From contig PNAE01000004.1 of NCBI GenBank assembly GCA_003169895.1, positions 138,487 through 202,486 of the forward strand: a stretch of DNA of 64,000 bases, read 5' to 3'. The translations under genes were made by a program, and so were the position numbers. The stretch is from Gemmatimonadota bacterium (GTDB lineage: Bacteria > Gemmatimonadota > Gemmatimonadetes > Gemmatimonadales > GWC2-71-9). Below the pieces are notes generated by a model that saw only the letters and a list, made by a program, of their open reading frames with translations, was not told where the DNA came from and searched no databases. The first letter of the stretch is position 1. Each line of letters opens with the position of its first letter. Shown here one piece after another: positions 17,850-25,888 of the stretch.

Positions 17850-18339
17850 CGGGGCGCGCCCGTTCTGGGCGGTCATGGCGTTCACGGTGCTGGTCGACCG
17901 GATCACCAAGCTGGTCGCCGAGCGGTCGCTCGGCGACCGCGCGGTATCGGTGATCGGGGACCCAGTGCGGTTCCGCCTGGTGCACAATCAGGGCGCTGCC
18001 TTCGGGCTGGAGCTCGGCATCTGGCAGCGGTGGATCTTTGTCGTGATCGCGTTCGTCGCGATCGCATGGCTGTACCGGGCGTCGCAGCAGGCGGCACGCG
18101 GTGACAAGCTGCGCCAGTTCGCGGTGGCGTTCGTCGCCGGCGGCGCGGCAGGCAACGCCGTCGATCGCCTGCTGTCCGCGCGCGGCGTCGTGGATTACAT
18201 CGATATTGGCGCGGGCACCTTGCGCTGGCCGACGTTCAACGTGGCGGACATTGCGGTCACCTGCGGTGCCGTCGCGCTGGCCATATCACTCTGGCGCGAA
18301 GACGCGCGCAGCGCACCCGCGCCGAGCTCACCTGTCTGA
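17833..18339 (+). CDS. lspA: Lipoprotein signal peptidase (signal peptidase II)
   Basis: Membrane aspartyl peptidase that removes the signal peptide of prolipoproteins after lipidation. 168 residues with four membrane segments. The catalytic motifs are in order: VDRITK near the N-terminus, LVHNQGAAFGL, GGAAGNAVDRLL (first catalytic Asp) and FNVADIAVTCG (second catalytic Asp). The ATG at 17833 lies inside the end of the DksA-like gene; longer in-frame extensions upstream belong to that gene's shadow. The neighbours ileS and rluD are the usual ones for lspA. Confidence 0.95.
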   Translation: MPSGADGARPFWAVMAFTVLVDRITKLVAERSLGDRAVSVIGDPVRFRLVHNQGAAFGLELGIWQRWIFVVIAFVAIAWLYRASQQAARGDKLRQFAVAFVAGGAAGNAVDRLLSARGVVDYIDIGAGTLRWPTFNVADIAVTCGAVALAISLWREDARSAPAPSSPV

Positions 18340-18349
18340 GCCAGCCGAT

Positions 18350-19354
18350 GTGGCGGTGACGTTTTGCGTCACCGTCCCACTGACGGAACGGCTTGACCGG
18401 TTTCTCGCCGATCAGGTCGGGGTATCGCGCACGCAGTCGGCGCGGCTCATCGCCGCCGGGCGCGTGGTCGTGGAGGGCCAGGTGGCGCGCGCATCGCGCT
18501 TGCTCGCGCGGGGCGAAGTGGTGGCCGTCACGCTGCCGGAACGAGAGCCGCCGCGGCAACTCGTGCCGAGTGACATCGCACTCACGGTCGTGTTCGAGGA
18601 CGAATACCTGGCGGTCATCGACAAGCCGGCGGGGCTGGTGGTGCATCCGGCACCGGGCCACTGGGACGGCACCCTGGTCAACGCGCTGGTTGCCCGCGGA
18701 ACCACACTCGCCGGCGGTGCCGAAGGGCGCCCCGGGATCGTGCACCGACTCGACCGGGAAACCTCCGGGTTAATCATCGTAGCCAAGACCGACCTCGCCC
18801 ACCGCAGGCTCGGCGCGATGATCGCTGCGCGACGAGTGGCGCGGGTGTACGCCGCGCTCGTGTGGGGCCACCTCGACCGCAGTCCGCTGCAGATCGAGGC
18901 GCCCATCGGGCGGGACCTTCGCGATCGCAAGCGGATGGCGATACTTCCCCAAGGCCGGCGCGCCCGGACCGACGCGATCGTGGTCGCCAGGCTGGGTTCC
19001 ATGGACCTCCTCCGGCTGGAGCTGCACACCGGCCGAACCCACCAGATCCGGGTTCATCTGGAGTCAATCGGCCACCCGGTCGTCGGCGACCCGGTCTACG
19101 CGGCTGGTGGCTGGAAACGCATCGGCGGGCAGGGGCGACTGCAGGCCAGGCAGCTCGAGGCGCTCGCGCCGCGCCAGGCACTGCATGCTGCACTTCTGGC
19201 GTTCCGCCATCCGATCAGCGGAACGCCGCTCCGGCTGGCGTCCCCGTGGCCGGCCGACCTCTGGCCGCTGCTCGACGCAGCCGCGGGCCAAGGCGGATTG
19301 GCCGACCGGGAGGGGGCGCTGGCCGCAATGGGATTCTTCGGTGACGAAGGCTGA
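18350..19354 (+). CDS. rluD: RluD-type 23S rRNA pseudouridine synthase
   Basis: Converts uridines to pseudouridine in 23S rRNA. About 334 residues. An N-terminal S4-like RNA-binding domain (ERLDRFLADQVGVSRTQSARLIAAGRVVVEG) precedes the catalytic domain with GIVHRLDRETSGLIIVAK, where the Asp is the nucleophile, and GRTHQIRVHLESIGHPVVGDPVY. The start is probably the GTG at 18350, eleven bases after the lspA stop; another GTG at 18356 is close. Which uridines it modifies (RluC, RluD or another type) cannot be settled from sequence alone. The stop lies 14 bases inside the cheW gene. Confidence 0.92.
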   Translation: MAVTFCVTVPLTERLDRFLADQVGVSRTQSARLIAAGRVVVEGQVARASRLLARGEVVAVTLPEREPPRQLVPSDIALTVVFEDEYLAVIDKPAGLVVHPAPGHWDGTLVNALVARGTTLAGGAEGRPGIVHRLDRETSGLIIVAKTDLAHRRLGAMIAARRVARVYAALVWGHLDRSPLQIEAPIGRDLRDRKRMAILPQGRRARTDAIVVARLGSMDLLRLELHTGRTHQIRVHLESIGHPVVGDPVYAAGGWKRIGGQGRLQARQLEALAPRQALHAALLAFRHPISGTPLRLASPWPADLWPLLDAAAGQGGLADREGALAAMGFFGDEG

Positions 19355-19709
19355 CGCGACCCAGGGCGCCGACCGCCTCGTTGTCGCAGTGGCTGGTGTC
19401 CGGCGGTCGATCGCCGTCGGCAGCGTAATCGAAGTGTTGCGAGAAGCCCGTATCATCAGGGTCCCCGGGGGGGTACCGGCGGTACTGGGAATGGTCAACC
19501 ACCGAGGCCGGGTCCTGACGGTGGCCGACGCGCGGCGGGCTCTCGACCTCGTTGGCGAACCGACCGCCGGACGGGAGATCGTGGTGGTCCATTGGCAGCA
19601 GCGGCGCTTTGGGCTGGCGGTGGACGCCGTCGTGGAGCTGGCGGGTGACGCGCGCACGGGCCTTGCAGACATTGACCTCGAGCGAATCGCTGCGGCGATT
19701 TTCGCCTGA
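19341..19709 (+). CDS. cheW: Short CheW-domain protein
   Basis: A chemosensory coupling protein joining receptors to CheA. About 122 residues, shorter than the usual 150-160 of CheW, with the typical start VVAVAGVRRSIAVGSVIEVLRE and the conserved VPAVLGMVNHRGRVLTVADARRAL. The GTG at 19341 overlaps the rluD gene by 14 bases. It opens the run cheW-cheY-cheA-cheC that leads into the MglA/roadblock genes, so it probably serves that module. Confidence 0.85.
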   Translation: MTKADATQGADRLVVAVAGVRRSIAVGSVIEVLREARIIRVPGGVPAVLGMVNHRGRVLTVADARRALDLVGEPTAGREIVVVHWQQRRFGLAVDAVVELAGDARTGLADIDLERIAAAIFA

Positions 19710-19719
19710 CGTCTCAACC

Positions 19720-19724
19720 GGAGG
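19720..19724 (+). promoter_or_regulatory. Ribosome binding site for cheY
   Basis: GGAGG five bases upstream of the cheY ATG at 19730. Strong Shine-Dalgarno sequences are rare in this window, where most genes are translationally coupled. Confidence 0.75.
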
Positions 19725-19729
19725 ACGGA

Positions 19730-20095
19730 ATGGCTCATCGGATTCTCATCTGTGATGACGCGATCTTCATGCGGACGATGATCGCCGACATTCTTGTCAG
19801 CGCGGGCTACGAGATTGCGGGCGAGGCGGAGAGTGGCCTGCAGGCCGTGGAACGCTACAAGACGCTGAAGCCCGATCTCGTGACCATGGACATCGTGATG
19901 CCCGACATGGGCGGCATCGACGCGGTGAAGGCCATCGTTGCCATCGATGCGAACGCGAAGATCCTGATGTGCAGCGCCATGGGCCAGCAGTCGCTCGTGG
20001 TCGAGGCGATTCAGGCCGGCGCGAAGGACTTTGTCGTCAAGCCGTTCCAGCCGGCGCGGGTTCTCGAAGCCGTCCAGCGCGTCCTGGGTGGATGA
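19730..20095 (+). CDS. cheY: CheY-like single-domain response regulator
   Basis: 121 residues, a receiver domain only. The acidic pocket is ICDDAIFMR (residues 7-15), the phosphorylated Asp is D54 in VTMDIVMPDMGG, the Thr/Ser position is S82 (CSAMGQQ) and the conserved Lys is K104 (VVKPFQ). This set of motifs is closest to the Bacillus or Thermotoga type CheY. CheA from the next gene would phosphorylate it; its output could be the motor or, given the context, the MglA polarity switch. Its stop overlaps the cheA start (ATGA). Confidence 0.95.
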   Translation: MAHRILICDDAIFMRTMIADILVSAGYEIAGEAESGLQAVERYKTLKPDLVTMDIVMPDMGGIDAVKAIVAIDANAKILMCSAMGQQSLVVEAIQAGAKDFVVKPFQPARVLEAVQRVLGG

Positions 20096-21600
20096 CTGAC
20101 GCCCGGCGTGCACGCTACGTCGCCCTCTTCGCCTCTGAGGCGCGATCGCTGCTGACGGGCGCCCGGCGCGCGCTCGGGCAGTGGCAGGACGACCCGGCAG
20201 AGCAGGGCGCCGCCGAGGAGATCTTCCGCGCACTGCACACCATCAAGGGCATGGCGGCATCGCTCGAGTTTGCCGCTACCGCGGACCTGGTGCATGCGAC
20301 CGAAACCACGCTGGGTGCGGTGCGGCGCGGTGACCACGCGGCAACGGCGGCATGGTTGGGCGATTTCGAGCTGGCATTGGACTCGATTTCGATCGCCTGC
20401 GAGGCAGCGATCGTCGCAGCCGGCGGCGAGGGTGCTGCCGCGACGCCCGGCACGGCTTGGACGGGTCCTCGCATCGTGCGGGTGGACCTCGACCGCCTCG
20501 ACGCGCTCCTCAGCGACCTGGGTGGTCTGGTAATGGCCCGACAGGAGTTGGAGCGCCGCGCCGAGGCGGACACGTTTTCGCCGATCGCACGGGCAGCGCT
20601 GCAGATGGCACGACGGCTTGACACGTTGCAGGCGCGTATCCTCGACGTGCGCCTGGCCCCGCTGGCCGAGGTTTTCGAACGGATTCCGCCGATCGTGCGC
20701 GACCTCGCCCGCCAGCTCGGCCGGGACGTGGCGATCGACATCAACGGGGACAATCTCGAGGTCGACCGCGCCATCCTCGACCAGTTGGCGGACCCGTTGC
20801 TGCACCTGCTGCGCAACGCGGTTGACCACGGCATCGAGTCGCCCGATGCGCGACGGGCGGTTGGCAAGCGGCCCACCGGCAGGATTGGCGTGACCGCGCG
20901 CGCGGACGGCGACGCGGTGATCCTCGAGATCACCGATGATGGCCGGGGGATCGACCGTGACGCGATCGCCGCGCGCGCGCGCGCCATGGGCATTCTCGAG
21001 GATCGGGCCGCGCTGAGCGATGATGGGCTGCTCGCGGTGCTGGAGCGGCCGGGATTCAGCACGGTGGAGCAAGTGACGACGGTGTCGGGACGTGGTGTCG
21101 GACTGGACGTCGTCGTCGCGCGGATGCGCGAAGTCGGCGCATCGTTGTCCCTCACAACGGTGCTTGGTCGCGGCACGGTCTTCAAAATCCGCCTGCCGAC
21201 GCGGCTCGGCATCGTGCGCGCCCTGGTCACCGGCATCGGCGAGGAACGCTACGTCATGCCGCTCACGCATGTCATCGAGCTGGTCGCGTGCGAGCCCGAA
21301 CTCGTGGGCCAGCGCGACGGTCGTTCCGTGCTCTTCGTTCGCGGTGAGGCGTTGCCGATCGTCGACCTGCGGCGATTGCTGCTGTACCGCGGGGACGACC
21401 TGCCGTCGCGCCGGCCTGCCGTCGTGTTCGAGGCCAACGGGCAACGCGTCGCCCTGTTGACGGACGCGGTGCTGGGGCAGGTGGACGCGGTCGTTCAACC
21501 GATCGACCGCCCGGCCGGCATGGCACGATGGCTCACCGGCGCCACGGTGCTGGACGATGGGCGACCGGCCCTGTTGATGGATCTGGCGAGTGTGGTGTGA
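20092..21600 (+). CDS. cheA: Chemosensory histidine kinase CheA (short form)
   Basis: 502 residues. An N-terminal Hpt domain has the phosphorylated His at residue 49 (ALHTIKGMAASLEF). A dimerisation domain and the HATPase domain follow, with N box LLRNAVDHGIESPDAR, G1 box DDGRGIDRDA, and GRGVGLDVV. A CheW-like regulatory domain ends the protein. The region between Hpt and dimerisation domain is short, so the P2 domain that docks CheY seems to be missing. No receptor, CheR or CheB gene is in the window. A 15-base CG tract lies at 20970-20984. The ATG overlaps the cheY stop; longer in-frame starts upstream are inside cheY. Confidence 0.94.
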   Translation: MTDARRARYVALFASEARSLLTGARRALGQWQDDPAEQGAAEEIFRALHTIKGMAASLEFAATADLVHATETTLGAVRRGDHAATAAWLGDFELALDSISIACEAAIVAAGGEGAAATPGTAWTGPRIVRVDLDRLDALLSDLGGLVMARQELERRAEADTFSPIARAALQMARRLDTLQARILDVRLAPLAEVFERIPPIVRDLARQLGRDVAIDINGDNLEVDRAILDQLADPLLHLLRNAVDHGIESPDARRAVGKRPTGRIGVTARADGDAVILEITDDGRGIDRDAIAARARAMGILEDRAALSDDGLLAVLERPGFSTVEQVTTVSGRGVGLDVVVARMREVGASLSLTTVLGRGTVFKIRLPTRLGIVRALVTGIGEERYVMPLTHVIELVACEPELVGQRDGRSVLFVRGEALPIVDLRRLLLYRGDDLPSRRPAVVFEANGQRVALLTDAVLGQVDAVVQPIDRPAGMARWLTGATVLDDGRPALLMDLASVV

Positions 21601-21619
21601 ACCGTGCGGCTGACCAACC

Positions 21620-21624
21620 GGAGG
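21620..21624 (+). promoter_or_regulatory. Ribosome binding site that sets the cheC-like start
   Basis: GGAGG ends five bases before the GTG at 21630. This favours that start over the GTG at 21597, which only overlaps the cheA stop. Confidence 0.65.
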
Positions 21625-21629
21625 CATCA

Positions 21630-22250
21630 GTGACCTCACCCAACGACATTGACACCCTTCGCCGCGACGGCCTGCGCGAGGTGGCCACGATCGGCGCGGG
21701 CCACGCGGCGACGGCGCTGTCGCAGCTCACCAACCGGCGCATCATGATCTCGGTGCCACATGTCCACCGGGTGCGCTACGGCGAAGTTCCACAGATGGTG
21801 AGCGCATTCGGCGACCACGTTGCGGTGGTGGCGATGCGGATCCTGGGCGACCTCACGGGGCGCGCGCTGCTCACCTTCGGCGAATACGACGCGACGCGGC
21901 TCTGCGATCTGATCCTGCGGCGGCCGGCCGGCCCGCCGCGCGCGCTGGGTGAACTCGAGCAGTCCGGGCTCAAGGAAGTCGGCAACATCGTCTGTTCGGC
22001 TTATCTCACCGCGCTCAGCAACTTCATGGGAATGATGCTGCTGCCCTCGGTGCCGGCGCTGACCATCGGGCCGACGGCGCAGGCGATCGCGTCGATGGCA
22101 GACCCGCTCGAGGAAGCCAGCGACCTCGTGTTCTGCGTCGACACGGCGTTCCGCGCCGAGGGAACGGAGAATCCGCTCACCGGGGCATTCCTGTTGATGC
22201 CCGATCAGGCGTCGGTGCGCGCAATTCTTGAGGCGATCCGGATCGACTGA
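21630..22250 (+). CDS. cheC: CheC/CheX-like phosphatase of phosphorylated CheY
   Basis: About 206 residues with the duplicated CheC helix motif. The second copy, GLKEVGNIVCSAYLTALSNF, has the E-x2-N pattern and a downstream Pro expected for an active site. The first copy, GLREVATIGAGHAATALSQL, has Thr where Asn is expected, so one of the two sites looks inactive. CheC proteins remove phosphate from CheY-P; some bind CheD, which is not encoded here. The start was chosen by the GGAGG at 21620. It follows cheA directly. Confidence 0.85.
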   Translation: MTSPNDIDTLRRDGLREVATIGAGHAATALSQLTNRRIMISVPHVHRVRYGEVPQMVSAFGDHVAVVAMRILGDLTGRALLTFGEYDATRLCDLILRRPAGPPRALGELEQSGLKEVGNIVCSAYLTALSNFMGMMLLPSVPALTIGPTAQAIASMADPLEEASDLVFCVDTAFRAEGTENPLTGAFLLMPDQASVRAILEAIRID

Positions 22251-22251
22251 C

Positions 22252-23391
22252 ATGGTGGGCGCCGGCTCTCGCGACATGCTGACGGTTGCCGCGCTGGGGC
22301 GACGGCTCGGTCAGGCCGACGCCACCACGCTCAGCAACTTCGCCTGGTTCGCCGCCCGACGCGGGCACCATCGCATCGCGCTCGAGGCCGCGCGTGCTGC
22401 CGTGGCAATGCCCGATCCTCCCCGCGCGGCGTGGCGGGCGCTCGAGCGCCTTGCCGCCGGACGCACCGACGGCATGCTGCTCGCGGCCGCCGGCCACGAC
22501 AAGGGCGACCTGATTCCGCCCGGCAATCCGCTCACCACGGCAATCGTGGCACATCGGCACATGGAACTCGCCGTGGCCGAAGCCTGCTACCGCGCGGCGC
22601 TGGACCGCACGTCGCTGGCACCGGCGGCGTGGAACGGGCTTGCGGTGTTGCACGAGCAGCGGCGGGAGCGCACCGCTGCGGACAACGCATGGGCGCATGC
22701 CATCGCCGCGGGCAGTGTCGCCGGAATCCACAACCACGCGCTCGCGATGCTGCAGCGCGGCTTTGCCCATCGCGCCCGCTCCGCGCTGACTCGCTGGCTC
22801 GGACGGCCCGACACGCCGGCGTCGCTGCAATTCCTTGCCGGCTACGCCGCGCTGATCGACCAGGACCCCGCCGCGGCGATGTCGCTGCTCTCGGTGGCGG
22901 TGGGCATCGATCCTGATTCCGCCCGGGCGCAGTTCACTCTCGGCCTGGCGTGCGAGCGCCTCGGCTTGCACGCGGACGCACTGGTCGCAATTCGAAGGGC
23001 CTTGCTGCTGTCGCCGTGGTACCAGCCGCAGGTCTGGCTGCTCGAGCGAGGCGGCGACACCGCGCCCGTCGAGTTGCCCGTCGACGACGGCGAATCGAGC
23101 AACGCAGCGCACACGGACGATGTGCTGCTATCGGTCGGCCGCTCGCTGCTGCAGATGGCGCAGTTCGGCGAGGCGCTGGCGGTATTCGACCAGGTCCTGG
23201 TCCACCAGCCTTCGCAGACGGCGGCGCTTTTTCATCGCGGGGTGGCGCTGGCCAAGCTGCGTCGGTACGGCGAGGCGCTTGAGGACTGGGAGGTCGTCGG
23301 CCGCACCGATCCCGAAAGTGAACTCGGCGAGGCCAGCCGCCGCCACGCGCGTTCGGCGCGCCAGCTCGCCGCACTCTTTTCCACGCAATAG
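22252..23391 (+). CDS. TPR-repeat protein of the che/mgl operon
   Basis: About 379 residues, soluble, made mostly of helical pairs with tetratricopeptide character, for example HMELAVAEACYRAALDRTSLAPAAWNGLAVLHEQ and QMAQFGEALAVFDQVLVHQP. No signal peptide or catalytic motif is visible. TPR proteins act as protein-binding scaffolds; here the partners may be the che, LC7 or MglA-like proteins encoded around it. The ATG at 22252 follows the cheC stop by one base. The next gene starts directly after its TAG. Confidence 0.8.
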   Translation: MVGAGSRDMLTVAALGRRLGQADATTLSNFAWFAARRGHHRIALEAARAAVAMPDPPRAAWRALERLAAGRTDGMLLAAAGHDKGDLIPPGNPLTTAIVAHRHMELAVAEACYRAALDRTSLAPAAWNGLAVLHEQRRERTAADNAWAHAIAAGSVAGIHNHALAMLQRGFAHRARSALTRWLGRPDTPASLQFLAGYAALIDQDPAAAMSLLSVAVGIDPDSARAQFTLGLACERLGLHADALVAIRRALLLSPWYQPQVWLLERGGDTAPVELPVDDGESSNAAHTDDVLLSVGRSLLQMAQFGEALAVFDQVLVHQPSQTAALFHRGVALAKLRRYGEALEDWEVVGRTDPESELGEASRRHARSARQLAALFSTQ

Positions 23392-24318
23392 ATGCACGGA
23401 CCGCTGAGCGAGATCGGCCTGATCGAGGTGCTGCAACTGCTCGAGCGTGGCCGCCGGAGCGGCGTGCTGCGGATCACCGGCGCCGATGCGGAGCGGGCGT
23501 GCCGGTTGTGTCTCGCCGACGGGGTGATCGTCGCGCTGGAACCTGACGCAGGTGACGCGGCAACGCGAGCGGCGCTGTTGGCGCGGCACCTCATCAGCGA
23601 CGCGGAAGCTGCCGGCGAGCCTGGCATGCTGGACCGCCCGCTCGCCGTCGAGATGCGGGCACAGCTCGCCTTGCAATCACTCGCGGCCATGCTGCACTGG
23701 CGCCGCGGCAGATTCGACTTCGAGGCGAGCTCCGTCGCCGGCGGGCCGCTCTCGCTGTCACCGGATGCACTCGCATTTCATCTCGTGGCGTCGGAGACGC
23801 GCCGCGTCGACCTGGCCGCGCCGACGGCCGGTTTTCGCGCGGTGCCGGATTTCGCCGCCAGCGACGTGCTCGCGTCGGGCGATCCACCGCTCCTGACACC
23901 CCGCGACTGGCGCGTGCTGGATCTGATCGACGGAATCCGCGACATCGCCACACTCGCGTCGGAGCTCGACGAACCGCTGGAAGACGTGGCGGCGTGCATC
24001 CAGTCGCTCCACGCCGCCGCTATACTTGAACTCAGCCAGCCGACGCCCGAACCGGCAGTTGGCCCACGTGCGGCAATCGATGGCGGGCGATATGTCGAAG
24101 CTGCCCGGCTGCTGCACGCTCGCCTGGCCGAACATCCCGACGACGGCGAAGCGTGGCGCGCCCTTGGGCTGGCCGAGGTCGGGGCTGGCCGTTTCGAGCG
24201 CGCGATTGACGCATGGCAGAATTGGCGCGCCAGCGATCCCGAGCGGTCCGGCGACGCGGCCGCGCTGATGCAGGCGGCCCGTACCATGGTGGAGGCTCTC
24301 CGCGAACCCCGTGACTGA
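23392..24318 (+). CDS. DUF4388 and TPR protein
   Basis: 308 residues. The N-terminal about 110 residues (GPLSEIGLIEVLQLLERGRRSGVLRI) are a DUF4388 (PatA-like) domain, a family found with response regulators and gliding or twitching proteins. A central part (LTPRDWRVLDLIDGIRDIATLASEL) looks like a winged-helix type repeat, and the C-terminal 80 residues hold a TPR unit (DPERSGDAAALMQAARTM at the end). The start codon directly abuts the previous stop, and the stop overlaps the next gene. It resembles the larger DUF4388 protein at 28517, so the operon carries two versions. Confidence 0.8.
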   Translation: MHGPLSEIGLIEVLQLLERGRRSGVLRITGADAERACRLCLADGVIVALEPDAGDAATRAALLARHLISDAEAAGEPGMLDRPLAVEMRAQLALQSLAAMLHWRRGRFDFEASSVAGGPLSLSPDALAFHLVASETRRVDLAAPTAGFRAVPDFAASDVLASGDPPLLTPRDWRVLDLIDGIRDIATLASELDEPLEDVAACIQSLHAAAILELSQPTPEPAVGPRAAIDGGRYVEAARLLHARLAEHPDDGEAWRALGLAEVGAGRFERAIDAWQNWRASDPERSGDAAALMQAARTMVEALREPRD

Positions 24319-25069
24319 CGTCTCACTCCCGCCTGCATCCGCTGCCTTGCAGGGCCTGGCCTTCCTCGAACTCGGCGAACGCCTGCGACAGCGCGGCCAG
24401 TTCGCCGCCGCGGCGAGCGTCGCGCTCGCCGGACTCGGTCATTATCCCGACGTGGCCGATGCGCACGACTTGCTCGCCCGCATCCGGACGGACCAGGGCC
24501 ACGACGCGGGCGCGATCGCGGCCTGGCACGCCGCGCTTGAGTGCGACCCAGGCCACGTCGGTGCGCGCAAGGGACTCGCCTTCATCGCGTTCCGCGCCCG
24601 TGACTTCACGACTGCGGAGCGACAGCTCGAGCTCGCGGCGATGCAAGCACCCCATGACGCAAGCGTGCTGGCGGCGCTCGACCGCGTGCGATCGGTGCAG
24701 CCAGTGTCGGCCGCGGAGGATGAACCACGCTTCACCGATCCGTCCGGCGGCCTGCTATTGTATGATCTGCAAGGCATGCGGCTCGCGGGCGGCATCGGCG
24801 AGAGCGATGACGCCGCGCTCGCCGACGCGGTGGCGGCCGAGGCCGCGGGACTGTCGCGCGAAGCCGCTCGTGCCGCGCGGCTGCTCGGCCTGGGGCGGAT
24901 CCGCCACCTCGTGCTGGAAACCGCCGACGCGCGGGTGGCGGTGATGCCGGTGGCCCACGACGCGGCGCTGCTGTTGCGTCGCGGCGCCGCGATCCCGATC
25001 GGCCGGCTCCTGGCTCTTGCGGGACGCGCCGCCCAGGCCGCGGACGACTGGCTGGGGCGCATGCGATGA
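24311..25069 (+). CDS. TPR protein with C-terminal roadblock/LC7-like domain
   Basis: 252 residues. The first 130 carry TPR-like helical pairs (GLAFLELGERLRQRGQFAAAA and later units). The last 110 residues (GGLLLYDLQGMRLAGGIG onwards to LLRRGAAIPIGRLLALAGRAA) fit a roadblock/LC7 fold, the family of MglB, the GTPase-activating partner of MglA. This is the first of three LC7-type domains in a row. GTG at 24311 overlaps the upstream stop; the stop overlaps the next gene by four bases. Confidence 0.7.
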   Translation: MTDVSLPPASAALQGLAFLELGERLRQRGQFAAAASVALAGLGHYPDVADAHDLLARIRTDQGHDAGAIAAWHAALECDPGHVGARKGLAFIAFRARDFTTAERQLELAAMQAPHDASVLAALDRVRSVQPVSAAEDEPRFTDPSGGLLLYDLQGMRLAGGIGESDDAALADAVAAEAAGLSREAARAARLLGLGRIRHLVLETADARVAVMPVAHDAALLLRRGAAIPIGRLLALAGRAAQAADDWLGRMR

Positions 25070-25419
25070 ACACCAGCCAGTGGCATGACGCCCTCCGCGA
25101 ACTGACCGGTGTCACCGGAGTACTCGGCGCGCTGATCGTCTCTGCCGACGATGGTCTCGTGGTGGCCGAAACCGCAATGGATGAACTTGCCACCGCGGAT
25201 GTCGCGGCCCTCGCCGCCGCGGTGGTATCGCGTGCGGGGCGATGCACGGACGCCATGCGCGCGGGGGTTCCGTCGAGCCTGCATCTCGCGGCCGAACAGG
25301 GAGCGCTGCTCGCCATGGCCGGGCCGCCGCCGCTGTGGCTCGTGGCGGTCGCCCGGCACGACGCGGAGCTCGGCCGGCTTCGCCTGCTGCTGCGTGACTT
25401 TGCCGGCGCGTTGCGCTGA
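25066..25419 (+). CDS. Roadblock/LC7 domain protein (MglB-like)
   Basis: 117 residues and a compact single LC7 domain: a first helix (QWHDALRELTGVTGVLGALIVSADDGLVVAE), a conserved strand ending in ADDG, and an alternating strand-helix end. The family includes MglB, which binds MglA as a dimer and stimulates GTP hydrolysis at the lagging pole of gliding cells. It sits two genes before the MglA-like gene, with overlapping starts and stops, which supports such a partnership. I cannot tell from sequence whether it has GAP activity. Confidence 0.8.
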   Translation: MNTSQWHDALRELTGVTGVLGALIVSADDGLVVAETAMDELATADVAALAAAVVSRAGRCTDAMRAGVPSSLHLAAEQGALLAMAGPPPLWLVAVARHDAELGRLRLLLRDFAGALR

Positions 25420-25886
25420 TGCGCGTGCTCGAGCCATGGGTGGCGGCACCATTGACCGAGTTTCTCGGGGAATCCGGTGCGCGGGTGGCCCTGGTGATGA
25501 CCAGTGCCGGTCAGGTCATCGCGCAGCACGGATTCACCCGCTCGCTCGACGTGATGTCGGCAGCGGCGCTGGGCGCCGGCATTCTCGCGACGACCGACGA
25601 GCTGGCGCACATTCTGGACGCCCGGACGGGGTTTGGCGCCGTCGTGCACCAGGGCGTGCGCCAGGGCGTCTGGCTCGCCGGGTTTGACACGCCGCGCGGG
25701 CGATGGATCGCCCTGGTGGTGTTCGGCCCCGAGTCGTCGATCGGACTGGTCCGGCTGTTCTTTGCCCGCTTCGCCGAACAGATCGCGCGGGCGGCGCCGC
25801 CGCTCGTGCCAGCGCGCGAAGTGCTCGCCGAAGGATTCGAGCGCGAGCTTGACCAGTCGTTGCGCGCCTTGTTCGGGGCGAGTTGA
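25419..25886 (+). CDS. Second roadblock-like protein
   Basis: 155 residues. The central part (GESGARVALVMTSAGQVIAQHGFT, then MSAAALGAGILATTDELAHIL) has the strand and helix order of roadblock/LC7 domains, though it is more diverged than its neighbour. The C-terminal about 35 residues form an amphipathic helix (PAREVLAEGFERELDQSLRALFG) that could bind a partner. It starts with ATG at 25419 overlapping the upstream TGA. Its position next to the MglA-like GTPase suggests it is one subunit of a heteromeric regulator. Function is inferred. Confidence 0.72.
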   Translation: MRVLEPWVAAPLTEFLGESGARVALVMTSAGQVIAQHGFTRSLDVMSAAALGAGILATTDELAHILDARTGFGAVVHQGVRQGVWLAGFDTPRGRWIALVVFGPESSIGLVRLFFARFAEQIARAAPPLVPAREVLAEGFERELDQSLRALFGAS

Positions 25887-25888
25887 CG

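Noticed and set aside
20011-21639. A 542-codon open frame on the minus strand opposite cheA
   Set aside because: In this GC-rich DNA the complement of a real gene often lacks stops. The product is rich in His, Arg and Asp with no family motif, while the + strand frame has all CheA motifs.
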